From NCBI GenBank assembly GCA_026397035.1, contig JAPLVQ010000118.1, positions 717 through 13,292 on the forward strand: a DNA stretch of 12,576 nucleotides. Reading direction: 5' to 3'. This DNA is from Candidatus Iainarchaeum sp. (GTDB lineage Archaea; Iainarchaeota; Iainarchaeia; Iainarchaeales; JAAZKV01). Position numbers and translations under genes: made by a program. Of this stretch, positions 1 to 6,539 are shown in pieces (the first letter of the stretch is position 1; every line of letters starts with the position of its first letter). The notes under the pieces were generated by a model that was not told where the DNA came from, searched no databases, and saw only the letters and a program-made list of their open reading frames with translations.

Positions 1-362
1 TCATATTTAATTTCAACCCCAAAACTGGATCCGTCGCCAATTACTGAATATACTTTTGTAAGAAGATTGTGTCCTCCAACAATAAATATCTTTTTGAATT
101 TACTTTCAGAAAGCTTTTGTACGGCGTGCTCAATAATAGTTTTTCCTTCTACTTTTAACAAAGGTCTTTCTTCGAAATCAGTAGCATGTTCTTTTTTTGG
201 CGGGGTTGTAGCCATTATTACCGCTATTCTCTGGTCAATAAGAGCTTTCTCAAGAAGATATTCGATTGCTTGGGACAATCCGTTTATTCTGACCCCATCA
301 ACTAAACCCAAAACTTGGCTGAGAGTTTTTTCATTTATTGTAACCGATATCTTGTGTTTCAA
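1..362 (-). CDS. Ribbon-helix-helix + nucleotidyltransferase fusion protein (5' part, runs off left edge)
   Basis: The reverse strand is open from position 362 to the window edge (120 codons, no stop). Residues 1-45 look like a ribbon-helix-helix DNA-binding domain: a short beta strand (KHKISVTINE), then helices with LSQVLGLVDGVRINGLSQAIEYLLEKAL. From about residue 45 it resembles the start of a sugar-phosphate nucleotidyltransferase: strand RIAVIMA, then RPLLKVEGKTIIEHAVQKL and KKIFIVGGHN. Such fusions are known to me from archaea. The usual glycine-rich nucleotide loop (LAGGxGTR) is replaced here by MATTPPKKE, so catalytic activity is doubtful. There is no ATG before residue 50; I chose TTG at 362 because it places a start just before the domain's first strand, and an in-frame TAG lies upstream near 434. 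The alternative ATG at 215 would delete the DNA-binding domain. It is divergently arranged with the radical SAM operon, so it could regulate it (inference). Confidence 0.7.
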   Translation of the reverse strand, partial: MKHKISVTINEKTLSQVLGLVDGVRINGLSQAIEYLLEKALIDQRIAVIMATTPPKKEHATDFEERPLLKVEGKTIIEHAVQKLSESKFKKIFIVGGHNLLTKVYSVIGDGSSFGVEIKY

Positions 363-441
363 AATAATGACTTTCGGGTTTATACTACTGGGTAGGACAA
401 TAATCTTATTTTTATGGCGGAAGGTAATATAATCCTATCTT
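363..441. promoter_or_regulatory. Divergent intergenic region with candidate TATA boxes
   Basis: This 79-bp gap separates the leftward RHH-nucleotidyltransferase gene and the rightward radical SAM operon, so promoters for both should lie here. For the rightward gene, an A/T box around 403-415 (CTTATTTTTATGG) lies 27-39 nt before the ATG at 442, compatible with a leaderless or short-leader mRNA; GGAAGG at 419-424 is too far from the ATG to be a good ribosome site. On the reverse strand the same A/T stretch (ATAAAAATAAG) or TATAAACC near 377-384 could serve the leftward gene. Exact boxes are uncertain. No clear palindromic operator was seen. Confidence 0.35.
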
Positions 442-2028
442 ATGGGGACTGCACAAAAAGTTTTGCTGGTAGGGCCGTTTAAGAATTCTGAACTAAGAGC
501 TGGTCAGTTTTTCTCCCCGCCTAACGGAGTATACCGGATAAAATCTTTTGTTGAAAAAAAAACGGATGCAAGTGTAGATGTTGTTGATGTAGATCTTGAT
601 GGATTCCCTTTTTTAGGAAGAAAAATTATTGATAACAATTATGATATAATCGGTTTTAGCCTTCTTTATCCAACCATAAAAAATGATATTGAGCTAATGC
701 ACACTGCTAGACTTCTTTCTCCAAAATCAATTCTAATTGCAGGCGGGCAGGGCGCAGTTTTTATTAAAAAAGAGCTTTTGTCAAAAACCCCGCTTGATAT
801 AGTTGTTCATGGTTTTGGTGAATTCCCTATTGCAGAAATGATTAATTCAATTAAAAAGGGTTCAAATAAACCAGAAGATTTTAGAGAAATAAAAGGGCTT
901 TCAATAAAAACCTCAAAAGGGATAATTGATACTGGGTATAGGGATGTGTATTCAAACAAAGATTATGCAAAAATAGCTAATTCCTTTGATTATTCGGTTG
1001 TACCATATGAAAAATATTGGGAGCACATGGAATTAAAATATTCTAAGCAAGTACTTGAAGTAATGAAAAATGACGGACTACTTTATACAATAAGACTCAT
1101 GACAAGCAGCCATTGTCCAATGAGATGTACTTTTTGTTCAGCGACCAATTTTCTTGAAGATGCGACTGGAAAACTACAATGCTCACTAGAGACGGATGTT
1201 GGGGATATTATTAAGTCCATGAAACAAGCCATAAAGTTTCATCCGAATGTTAACGCATTTTATTTTAATGATGATAATTTGCTTCAAAATTCTGAACGAG
1301 CGGCAGAACTTTGTAAAGCTCTTGTAAATGAATTTGGTACAAAAAGTCTTAATTATTTTTGTCTTTCAAGAACAGACAACGTTGAACCAAATATCCTTTC
1401 ATTAATGAGAATTGCTGGTTTTAAGCTGATAATTTATGGGGTTGAGTCATTCTCAAATAAAATTCTCAAAGATATACAAAAAAAGATTGCTTCTAATAAT
1501 CCTTCAAGACTTGCAGAAAAGGTTATTATGCAAACAATAAATTCTGGAATCACTCCCTTAATGAATATACTCCTTTTTTATCCAACCACAACGATAAATG
1601 ACATAGTTGAAACGATTGAAAAATCAATTCCTTTAATTGAAAAGGGAGCTCGAATAACAGTCTTTTCATTTGTTGAATTTTATCCGGGTTCTGATATATC
1701 AAATGAAAAAAATATTGAGTATCAATATGAAAAATTCAGGATAAACAATCAATCTTATTGTTTTCCTTGGGCAATAATGCCTAAAAACAAAGAAGTGAAA
1801 GAGTTTGCTTTGTCAGCAATAGGACTAAGAGAAAAACTAATTAAAGAGATAAAAACAAAATATAATTACCAAAGGGAGTTGCCTCATCCGGTATTTTCTT
1901 TGAGTTTATTCTTGGCTGTTTTTAAATTACTTGAAAAATCAACCATCCAATTAGATAATCTTATAGATTCCTTGATGATTGAGGCAAAGAATGAAGAAGC
2001 AAAGGTGGTTGTTTATGGGCGAAATTGA
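442..2028 (+). CDS. B12-binding-domain radical SAM protein (528 aa)
   Basis: A class-B-type radical SAM enzyme: an N-terminal cobalamin-binding-like Rossmann domain (about residues 5-140; VLLVGPF, YDIIGFSLLYP, IAGGQGA at 99-105, DIVVHGFGEFP) followed by a radical SAM barrel (about 210-430). The [4Fe-4S] cluster motif CPMRCTFC gives C225, C229, C232. YFNDDN (274-279) and YGVES match the beta strands of the B12 radical SAM (BchE/Elp3-like) barrel. The classical DxHxxG cobalamin histidine motif is absent (the equivalent stretch reads VDLDGFPFLG), as in many class B enzymes, so cobalamin, if bound, would not be His-on. Family members mostly methylate unactivated carbons or do ring or rearrangement chemistry; the substrate here is unknown. 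The N-terminal strand requires the ATG at 442. It is the first gene of the operon and overlaps the next gene by 14 nt. Confidence 0.88.
   Translation: MGTAQKVLLVGPFKNSELRAGQFFSPPNGVYRIKSFVEKKTDASVDVVDVDLDGFPFLGRKIIDNNYDIIGFSLLYPTIKNDIELMHTARLLSPKSILIAGGQGAVFIKKELLSKTPLDIVVHGFGEFPIAEMINSIKKGSNKPEDFREIKGLSIKTSKGIIDTGYRDVYSNKDYAKIANSFDYSVVPYEKYWEHMELKYSKQVLEVMKNDGLLYTIRLMTSSHCPMRCTFCSATNFLEDATGKLQCSLETDVGDIIKSMKQAIKFHPNVNAFYFNDDNLLQNSERAAELCKALVNEFGTKSLNYFCLSRTDNVEPNILSLMRIAGFKLIIYGVESFSNKILKDIQKKIASNNPSRLAEKVIMQTINSGITPLMNILLFYPTTTINDIVETIEKSIPLIEKGARITVFSFVEFYPGSDISNEKNIEYQYEKFRINNQSYCFPWAIMPKNKEVKEFALSAIGLREKLIKEIKTKYNYQRELPHPVFSLSLFLAVFKLLEKSTIQLDNLIDSLMIEAKNEEAKVVVYGRN
2001..2008 (+). promoter_or_regulatory. 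Ribosome binding site deciding the start of the second radical SAM gene
   Basis: AAAGGTGG lies six bases before the ATG at 2015, inside the end of the upstream gene. It matches the archaeal anti-16S core GGTG and favours ATG 2015 over the in-frame TTG at 1979 or ATG at 1991, neither of which has a comparable site. Confidence 0.6.
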
Positions 2029-3013
2029 TTTTGTGAAAAGAGGGTTTGTTTCAAAAGAGCAATTTGAGTTTCCTTCGATAATAAATGTTTGTGTCCTTAG
2101 GGGCTCTTGTCCATGTGAATGCATTCATTGTCCAGTAGGACTGACCCCAAAAGAAAAAAGAGGGGATTTTTTTGGGAATGAGACAATAAATATTGAGCTT
2201 TTCAAAAAAATCGTCGATGAAATTAAAAATTACTCTTCAAGCGTTTTAAGAATACATGCTGTTGGAGAACCTTTGTTGTGGAACCGTCTAGAAGAAGCAT
2301 TAAAATATTCAAAACTAAGAAAAGTAAAAACATGGATTTTTACTTCAGCAGCAACAAAAAACAATTTGCTTCTGGAAATTCTTGCAAAGAACTGTTCAAT
2401 AATTGAGGTTTCAATTAATAGTTTTGATTCCGAAAATTATAAAAATACAAAAGGAATTGATGAGTTTAATTTGATAAAAAAGAATCTAAAATTCTTGTCT
2501 GATTACAAAAATAAAAACAGGTTTCATTGTAAAATACTTGTGTCAAGAGTACAAAGTAAAGACAAAGAATATGATGAGAGTTTTGTTGAATACTGGAAAA
2601 AATCTGGTTTAGTTAATGATGCCTTTGTCAGGTCTTATCACGATTATAACCACGCTATTTCGAATAAATTTGATACTCAAATTAGAGAAAACGTTCCATG
2701 TCTTGTTCATTGGGCAAGATTTAATGTTGATTGCTCAGGGGAAGTAGTTATTTGTTTTAATGAGCTTTTCAAAGGAAAAAAGGTAAAACCTGAATTTATT
2801 ATTGGTGATTTGAACAAAGACAGCATAAAAGAAATTTGGCAAGGGAAAAGATTGGAACAAATAAGGGAAGCCCAATTAGTTTCAGATTATGGAAGATTAA
2901 GTCTTGGATGCAAATTGCCTTGTGAAAGCTGTACTTGCTGTCAACCACTGAATACGACTAGAACAACTAGTGAAAATCAAATTAAAGATTTAAATTCTTG
3001 TGAAGAAAAATAA
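2015..3013 (+). CDS. Radical SAM protein with Cys-rich SPASM-like C-terminus (332 aa)
   Basis: Radical SAM enzyme with cluster motif CPCECIHC (C32, C36, C39, with an extra C34 inside it). The SAM-binding motif following strand 2 is AVGEP (G84-E85-P86) rather than the usual GGEP. The C-terminal third has the SPASM/twitch signature: C229, then C240 and G-x4-C (G242 to C247), IIGDLNKDSIKEIWQGK, and a dense cysteine tail CKLPCESCTCC (C299, C303, C306, C308, C309), which could hold auxiliary Fe-S clusters. SPASM proteins commonly modify peptides or proteins, but sugar- and other small-molecule-modifying members exist. It lacks the N-terminal FGG domain of the next four genes. Start ATG 2015 is chosen from its ribosome site; the reading frame stays open back to TTG 1979. 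The last 20 or so residues after the cysteines are polar and probably disordered. Confidence 0.85.
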   Translation: MGEIDFVKRGFVSKEQFEFPSIINVCVLRGSCPCECIHCPVGLTPKEKRGDFFGNETINIELFKKIVDEIKNYSSSVLRIHAVGEPLLWNRLEEALKYSKLRKVKTWIFTSAATKNNLLLEILAKNCSIIEVSINSFDSENYKNTKGIDEFNLIKKNLKFLSDYKNKNRFHCKILVSRVQSKDKEYDESFVEYWKKSGLVNDAFVRSYHDYNHAISNKFDTQIRENVPCLVHWARFNVDCSGEVVICFNELFKGKKVKPEFIIGDLNKDSIKEIWQGKRLEQIREAQLVSDYGRLSLGCKLPCESCTCCQPLNTTRTTSENQIKDLNSCEEK

Positions 3014-3040
3014 AAGAATTGTTTAGTTTAAGGGTAAATT

Positions 3041-3044
3041 GGTG
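3041..3044 (+). promoter_or_regulatory. GGTG ribosome binding site for the third radical SAM gene
   Basis: GGTG at 3041-3044 precedes ATG 3050 by five bases. It overlaps the alternative GTG start at 3044, so the ATG two codons later is preferred. A weak TATA-like stretch (TTTAGTTTAAG, about 3022-3032) in the same 36-bp gap could be an internal promoter, but this is not convincing. Confidence 0.5.
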
Positions 3045-3049
3045 TGCAA

Positions 3050-4291
3050 ATGATTAATTACAAAGTAAGGGAAGAAAAAAAAGGTGCTTTTTTATTTGAC
3101 AGGAAAAACGGAAAAGCGGAGCAATTAACTGAAGAACAATATCTTTCAATGTTAAATAATTCATTAATAAAAAATAATCCTGAATGGCAATTTATCCCTA
3201 AAAAAAACCGTGATTTGCTTCCAGATGATTGTTTTTCAGCCCCGTCAAGAATATATTTTGAACTTTCGAGAAAATGCAATCTGGGCTGCAAAGCGTGCTT
3301 TAATGAAAGCTCGTTGCCGCTCGATAAGGAACTTACAACAAAAGAAGTCCTTGATATACTTAATCAATTAAACAAAGCGGGAACATTTGAAATAAGGTTT
3401 ACTGGCGGGGAACCAACGACAAGAAAAGACTTTTTGACTATAATACAATATGCAAAAAAACTTGGTTTTTATATTAGCATGGGAACAAATGGGGTGTATA
3501 ATGCGACTAAATCCAAGAAAATAATTAATAGCGGGATTGATTGGTTCATTGTGAGCCTTGAAGGAAGGGAAAAGGTAAGTGATTATATACGTGGGAAAGG
3601 AAATTACAAAAAAGCGTTAAAAACTTTAAAGGCGATTTCAAAACAAAAAAAGCGAATCAGGATAAATACAGTAATAGGTAAATATAATAAAGACGAAATA
3701 AAATTTCTCGCAAAACTTGCTGATTCCCTTGGGGCAGAAAGCCTGAATTTAATTCCATTAAGACCTTATGGGAGGGCTGCGAAACTTTTGTCAGACCAAA
3801 TGCTTTCACGCAAAGAATTTTATGAAATGATAAAAACTATTAATGGTTTGAGAAAAGTTCATAAGGTAAAATTTGTTACAACGATTGATCTCTTAAATAA
3901 GGATAATCTTTCAAAACAGGATAGAATAATTAAAAAAGAGCGCACTTGTGCAGCAGGAGTTGAAGGAGCAGTAATTTCTCCTCTCGGGGATATTTATGGT
4001 TGTAGTTATAGTCCTGCAAGTGATCCATCTAGTAAAGATAAGATTGGTAAAGAAATATTTGTTGCGGGGAATCTTAGAAAACAAAAATTTTCTGATGTTT
4101 GGCTTAACAGCAAAAAGTGGGCAGTTTTTAGAGATTTAAAGCAATACAAGAACAAAAAATGTTTGTCCTGTAATCATTACAAACATGAATGTGTTGGAAG
4201 TTGTCCAGTAATGTCATATTATGAAAATGGAACTCTTGATAATTTTGATCCTTATTGTTTCAAAGACTTGCTTTTGGGTGAGAAAGCATGA
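3050..4291 (+). CDS. Radical SAM/SPASM protein, paralog 1 of 4 (413 aa)
   Basis: First of four tandem paralogs. Residues 1-35 form a short N-terminal domain (YKVREEKKGAFLFDRKNG, equivalent to FGGLLYD in the others) reminiscent in place and pattern of the PqqD/RRE-like peptide-recognition element of some SPASM maturases (inference). A conserved SAP(S/T) linker leads into the radical SAM core: CNLGCKAC (C76, C80, C83), TGGEP (G119-G120-E121-P122), MGTNG, IVSLEG, YIRGKGNYKKAL. The SPASM domain is complete: C300, G313-x4-C318, then C371-x2-C374-x6-C381-x3-C385-x17-C403, enough for two auxiliary [4Fe-4S] clusters. Known relatives use SAM to crosslink or otherwise modify peptides and proteins; no substrate is evident here. 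The stop overlaps the next start (ATGA). An upstream in-frame GTG at 3044 is possible but overlaps the ribosome site. Confidence 0.87.
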   Translation: MINYKVREEKKGAFLFDRKNGKAEQLTEEQYLSMLNNSLIKNNPEWQFIPKKNRDLLPDDCFSAPSRIYFELSRKCNLGCKACFNESSLPLDKELTTKEVLDILNQLNKAGTFEIRFTGGEPTTRKDFLTIIQYAKKLGFYISMGTNGVYNATKSKKIINSGIDWFIVSLEGREKVSDYIRGKGNYKKALKTLKAISKQKKRIRINTVIGKYNKDEIKFLAKLADSLGAESLNLIPLRPYGRAAKLLSDQMLSRKEFYEMIKTINGLRKVHKVKFVTTIDLLNKDNLSKQDRIIKKERTCAAGVEGAVISPLGDIYGCSYSPASDPSSKDKIGKEIFVAGNLRKQKFSDVWLNSKKWAVFRDLKQYKNKKCLSCNHYKHECVGSCPVMSYYENGTLDNFDPYCFKDLLLGEKA

Positions 4292-5442
4292 ATAGATATG
4301 TTATGAGAAAAGAAGTTTTTGGCGGATTATTGTATGATAGGGAAAAAGTTTTAGTTTATAGTCTTGATGAAAAAAGGTTTGTTGATATACTAAGACAAAG
4401 TCCACCAAATACAGATATTATTTTGAGGGAAAGTAGTTTATGCTCAACTCTAAGTGCCCCGACAAGAGTATTTTTTATTTTAACAAACAAATGTAACCTG
4501 AACTGTACTTATTGTTCTAATGATTCAAGTCCATTAAAAGAAGATTTATTGAATTTTTATGAAGTAAGCAGAATATTATATGAACTCAAAAATATGGGTG
4601 TGTTTGAAATATCCTTTGGCGGGGGGGAACCTCTTTGTCACCCAGACTTTTTCAAAATAGTAAAACTTGCTAAAGAATTGGGCTTTGTTATTTTTATTAA
4701 TTCAAATGGAATTTATACAGAAGAACAAAAGAAAATGCTGGCCAAATCCAGTATAGACAAAATTAAAATAAGCATTGATGGTGTTAGCGGGGTGAATGAT
4801 TCTCTCAGAGGGACAGGTAATTTTGAGAAAGCATGGTCTTCAATGCTTTATTTTAAAAAGATGGGAAAAAGAGTAAAAGTTAATTGTACTTTATCAAGAA
4901 AAAACTTTTTTGGTGCTTTTGAACTAAGCAAATTGTGCAATGATAATGAGTGTGGTCTAAAAATAGCCCCAATGTTTAATGTTGGCAGAGCAAAAAACTC
5001 AAAAATGGAACCAATCCTTTTAGAAGAAATTTTAAACTTGCGAAATCAAATAGAAAACTATTGCAAAGAAAAAGGAATTGAAAATCGTACAAATATTACT
5101 TCTTCATTATTTTGTGAACTTTCTGGGGAAAAAGGGGAATTTAGCGGGATGCATATTGAGTGTTGCATAAACAGGATTCATACAAGCATTGATTTCGACG
5201 GTAGTGTAATTCAAACCGGTTGTCAGACTTATTTTGAACGGCATAAACCGCTTGGAAATATTAAAAATGAAAATTTTTCGGATGTTTGGGCTAAAATTCA
5301 GGTGCATAACGAAAAAGTTAAAAATTTGACAAAAGATTGCAGAGAATGTGACTTAAATCAGAGACTAGCAAATTATTTTTGGGTAACAAATGATTTTCAT
5401 GGGGAAGTGTTTGAAAATGGAAAAACAAAAATTATCTTTTAG
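4288..5442 (+). CDS. Radical SAM protein with reduced SPASM/twitch end, paralog 2 of 4 (384 aa)
   Basis: The N-terminal domain has RKEVFGGLLYDRE, then the SAPTRVFF linker and radical SAM core: CNLNCTYC (C69, C73, C76), GGGEP (G111-G113, E114), INSNG, KISIDG, SLRGTGNFEKAW. The C-terminal auxiliary region is reduced compared with paralogs 1 and 4. It keeps C292/C293, C312 with G-x6-C instead of the usual G-x4-C, and a single CxxC (C351, C354), followed by CDLNQRLANYFW where the others have the remaining SPASM cysteines. That is enough for one auxiliary cluster (twitch-like), not clearly two. Translation starts at ATG 4288 in an ATGA overlap with paralog 1, with GGGTGAG at 4276-4282 as ribosome site. 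A run of seven G (4621-4627) lies in the GGGE codons; the frame is intact through it. Substrate unknown. Confidence 0.85.
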   Translation: MNRYVMRKEVFGGLLYDREKVLVYSLDEKRFVDILRQSPPNTDIILRESSLCSTLSAPTRVFFILTNKCNLNCTYCSNDSSPLKEDLLNFYEVSRILYELKNMGVFEISFGGGEPLCHPDFFKIVKLAKELGFVIFINSNGIYTEEQKKMLAKSSIDKIKISIDGVSGVNDSLRGTGNFEKAWSSMLYFKKMGKRVKVNCTLSRKNFFGAFELSKLCNDNECGLKIAPMFNVGRAKNSKMEPILLEEILNLRNQIENYCKEKGIENRTNITSSLFCELSGEKGEFSGMHIECCINRIHTSIDFDGSVIQTGCQTYFERHKPLGNIKNENFSDVWAKIQVHNEKVKNLTKDCRECDLNQRLANYFWVTNDFHGEVFENGKTKIIF

Positions 5443-6535
5443 GCATGAATATTTTGGGGGATTACTTTATGATCCAGATATTTGGACATTAAAAGCTTTC
5501 TCAAAAAGCGGTGTGCAAGAATTTTTTGGCATGACAAAAGAAATACCCTTGATTTTTAATAACCCAAAAACAGGTTTTTTGTCTGCTCCGTTAAAAGTAT
5601 TTGTTGCAATTTCAGCATCTTGTAATTTGAGGTGTAAACATTGCATGGTGGGAAAAAAACGTACTCAAACAAAAGAACTGAGTTTTTCTAGTTTAAAAAA
5701 AGTTTTTAAGCAACTTGGTCAAATGGGAGTTTTTGAGGTGCGTTTAGGCGGTTTTGAACCAACTGCAAGAAAAGATTTTGACAAAATATTTGAAGAAGCC
5801 AAGAAAAATAATCTTACCGTTTCTATTAATACTAACGGGGTTTGTGCTGACGAGATAAGAGAAAAGCTTGCAAATAGTTGTGTTGATAAAGTACATGTTA
5901 GTCTTGATGGGCTTGAAAAAAACCATGATTATATTAGAGGGATTGGATCATTTAAGCGTGCAATTGAAACGATAAAATTGCTAAAATCAAAAAGAAAATA
6001 TGTGCGAATAGTTGTGTGTTTATACAAAGACAATCTTTGTGATGTTGATGAATTGATAAAAATTGCTGAACAACTTGACTGTGACATAAAGTTTTCTCCT
6101 GTATCAAAAATAGGCTCTGCCGAAGAAATGCAAGGTCTATTGGACAGACAAGAAAATGAATTACTTAAAACAAAGATGGATCTTTTTAAGAAAAAAGTGA
6201 ATGTCTTCTTTAATTATGGTACAATGGCACCCGATTTTTTTGATTATTGTGATATTAGTGATTTTGACAGCGTGATTTGCGGAGCGGGCAGAACGCAGCT
6301 AAGAATAGAAAATAATGGGGATGTTATAATGGCTGGTTGCGGGGACTTATTGTCGGGTGTAAAACCGCTTGGAAATGTCAAAGAGTCCTTTAGTGCCATG
6401 TGGGAGAAATCCCAATTTGTAATGGAAGAATTGATGAAAGAACGTGGACAAAAATGTTCTTCCTGCAGTCTTGAATCAGTATTTGGAGCTTGGTTGAAAA
6501 AACCGACTCCTGCATTTAACTTTTGGAGAGAATGA
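5417..6535 (+). CDS. Radical SAM protein with reduced SPASM/twitch end and altered GGE motif, paralog 3 of 4 (372 aa)
   Basis: Closest in plan to paralog 2: N-terminal FRHEYFGGLLYDPD, SAPLKVFV linker, cluster motif CNLRCKHC (C69, C73, C76), INTNG, HVSLDG, YIRGIGSFKRAI. At the SAM-amino-binding motif it reads GGFEP (G111, G112, F113, E114), where paralog 2 has GGGEP at the same numbering, so the last Gly before Glu is Phe. The auxiliary region keeps C288, C308 (G-x6-C) and one CxxC (C347, C350), then SLESVFGAWLKKP; the later SPASM cysteines are missing. It may hold one auxiliary cluster, and the altered motif could change SAM binding. ATG 5417 is preferred because it puts the FGG motif at about residue 13, as in its paralogs; in-frame ATGs at 5390 and 5399 are alternatives. 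From 5417 it overlaps paralog 2 by 26 nt. No strong ribosome site. Confidence 0.82.
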   Translation: MEKQKLSFRHEYFGGLLYDPDIWTLKAFSKSGVQEFFGMTKEIPLIFNNPKTGFLSAPLKVFVAISASCNLRCKHCMVGKKRTQTKELSFSSLKKVFKQLGQMGVFEVRLGGFEPTARKDFDKIFEEAKKNNLTVSINTNGVCADEIREKLANSCVDKVHVSLDGLEKNHDYIRGIGSFKRAIETIKLLKSKRKYVRIVVCLYKDNLCDVDELIKIAEQLDCDIKFSPVSKIGSAEEMQGLLDRQENELLKTKMDLFKKKVNVFFNYGTMAPDFFDYCDISDFDSVICGAGRTQLRIENNGDVIMAGCGDLLSGVKPLGNVKESFSAMWEKSQFVMEELMKERGQKCSSCSLESVFGAWLKKPTPAFNFWRE

Positions 6536-6539
6536 AATT

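Noticed and set aside
67..432. Plus-strand open frame of 121 codons
   Set aside because: It overlaps the minus-strand RHH-nucleotidyltransferase frame, which shows clear domain patterns; the plus-strand translation looks like an antisense shadow with random Cys/Phe/Ile-rich sequence.
1979..2028. Frameshift joining the first two radical SAM genes into one protein
   Set aside because: Each frame has its own complete CxxxCxxC motif and domain end, and a good ribosome site precedes ATG 2015, so this is an ordinary operon overlap.
5390..5442. Paralogs 2 and 3 as a broken single gene
   Set aside because: Both have their own N-terminal FGG domain, radical SAM motif and auxiliary cysteines; the overlap is a start/stop overlap only.
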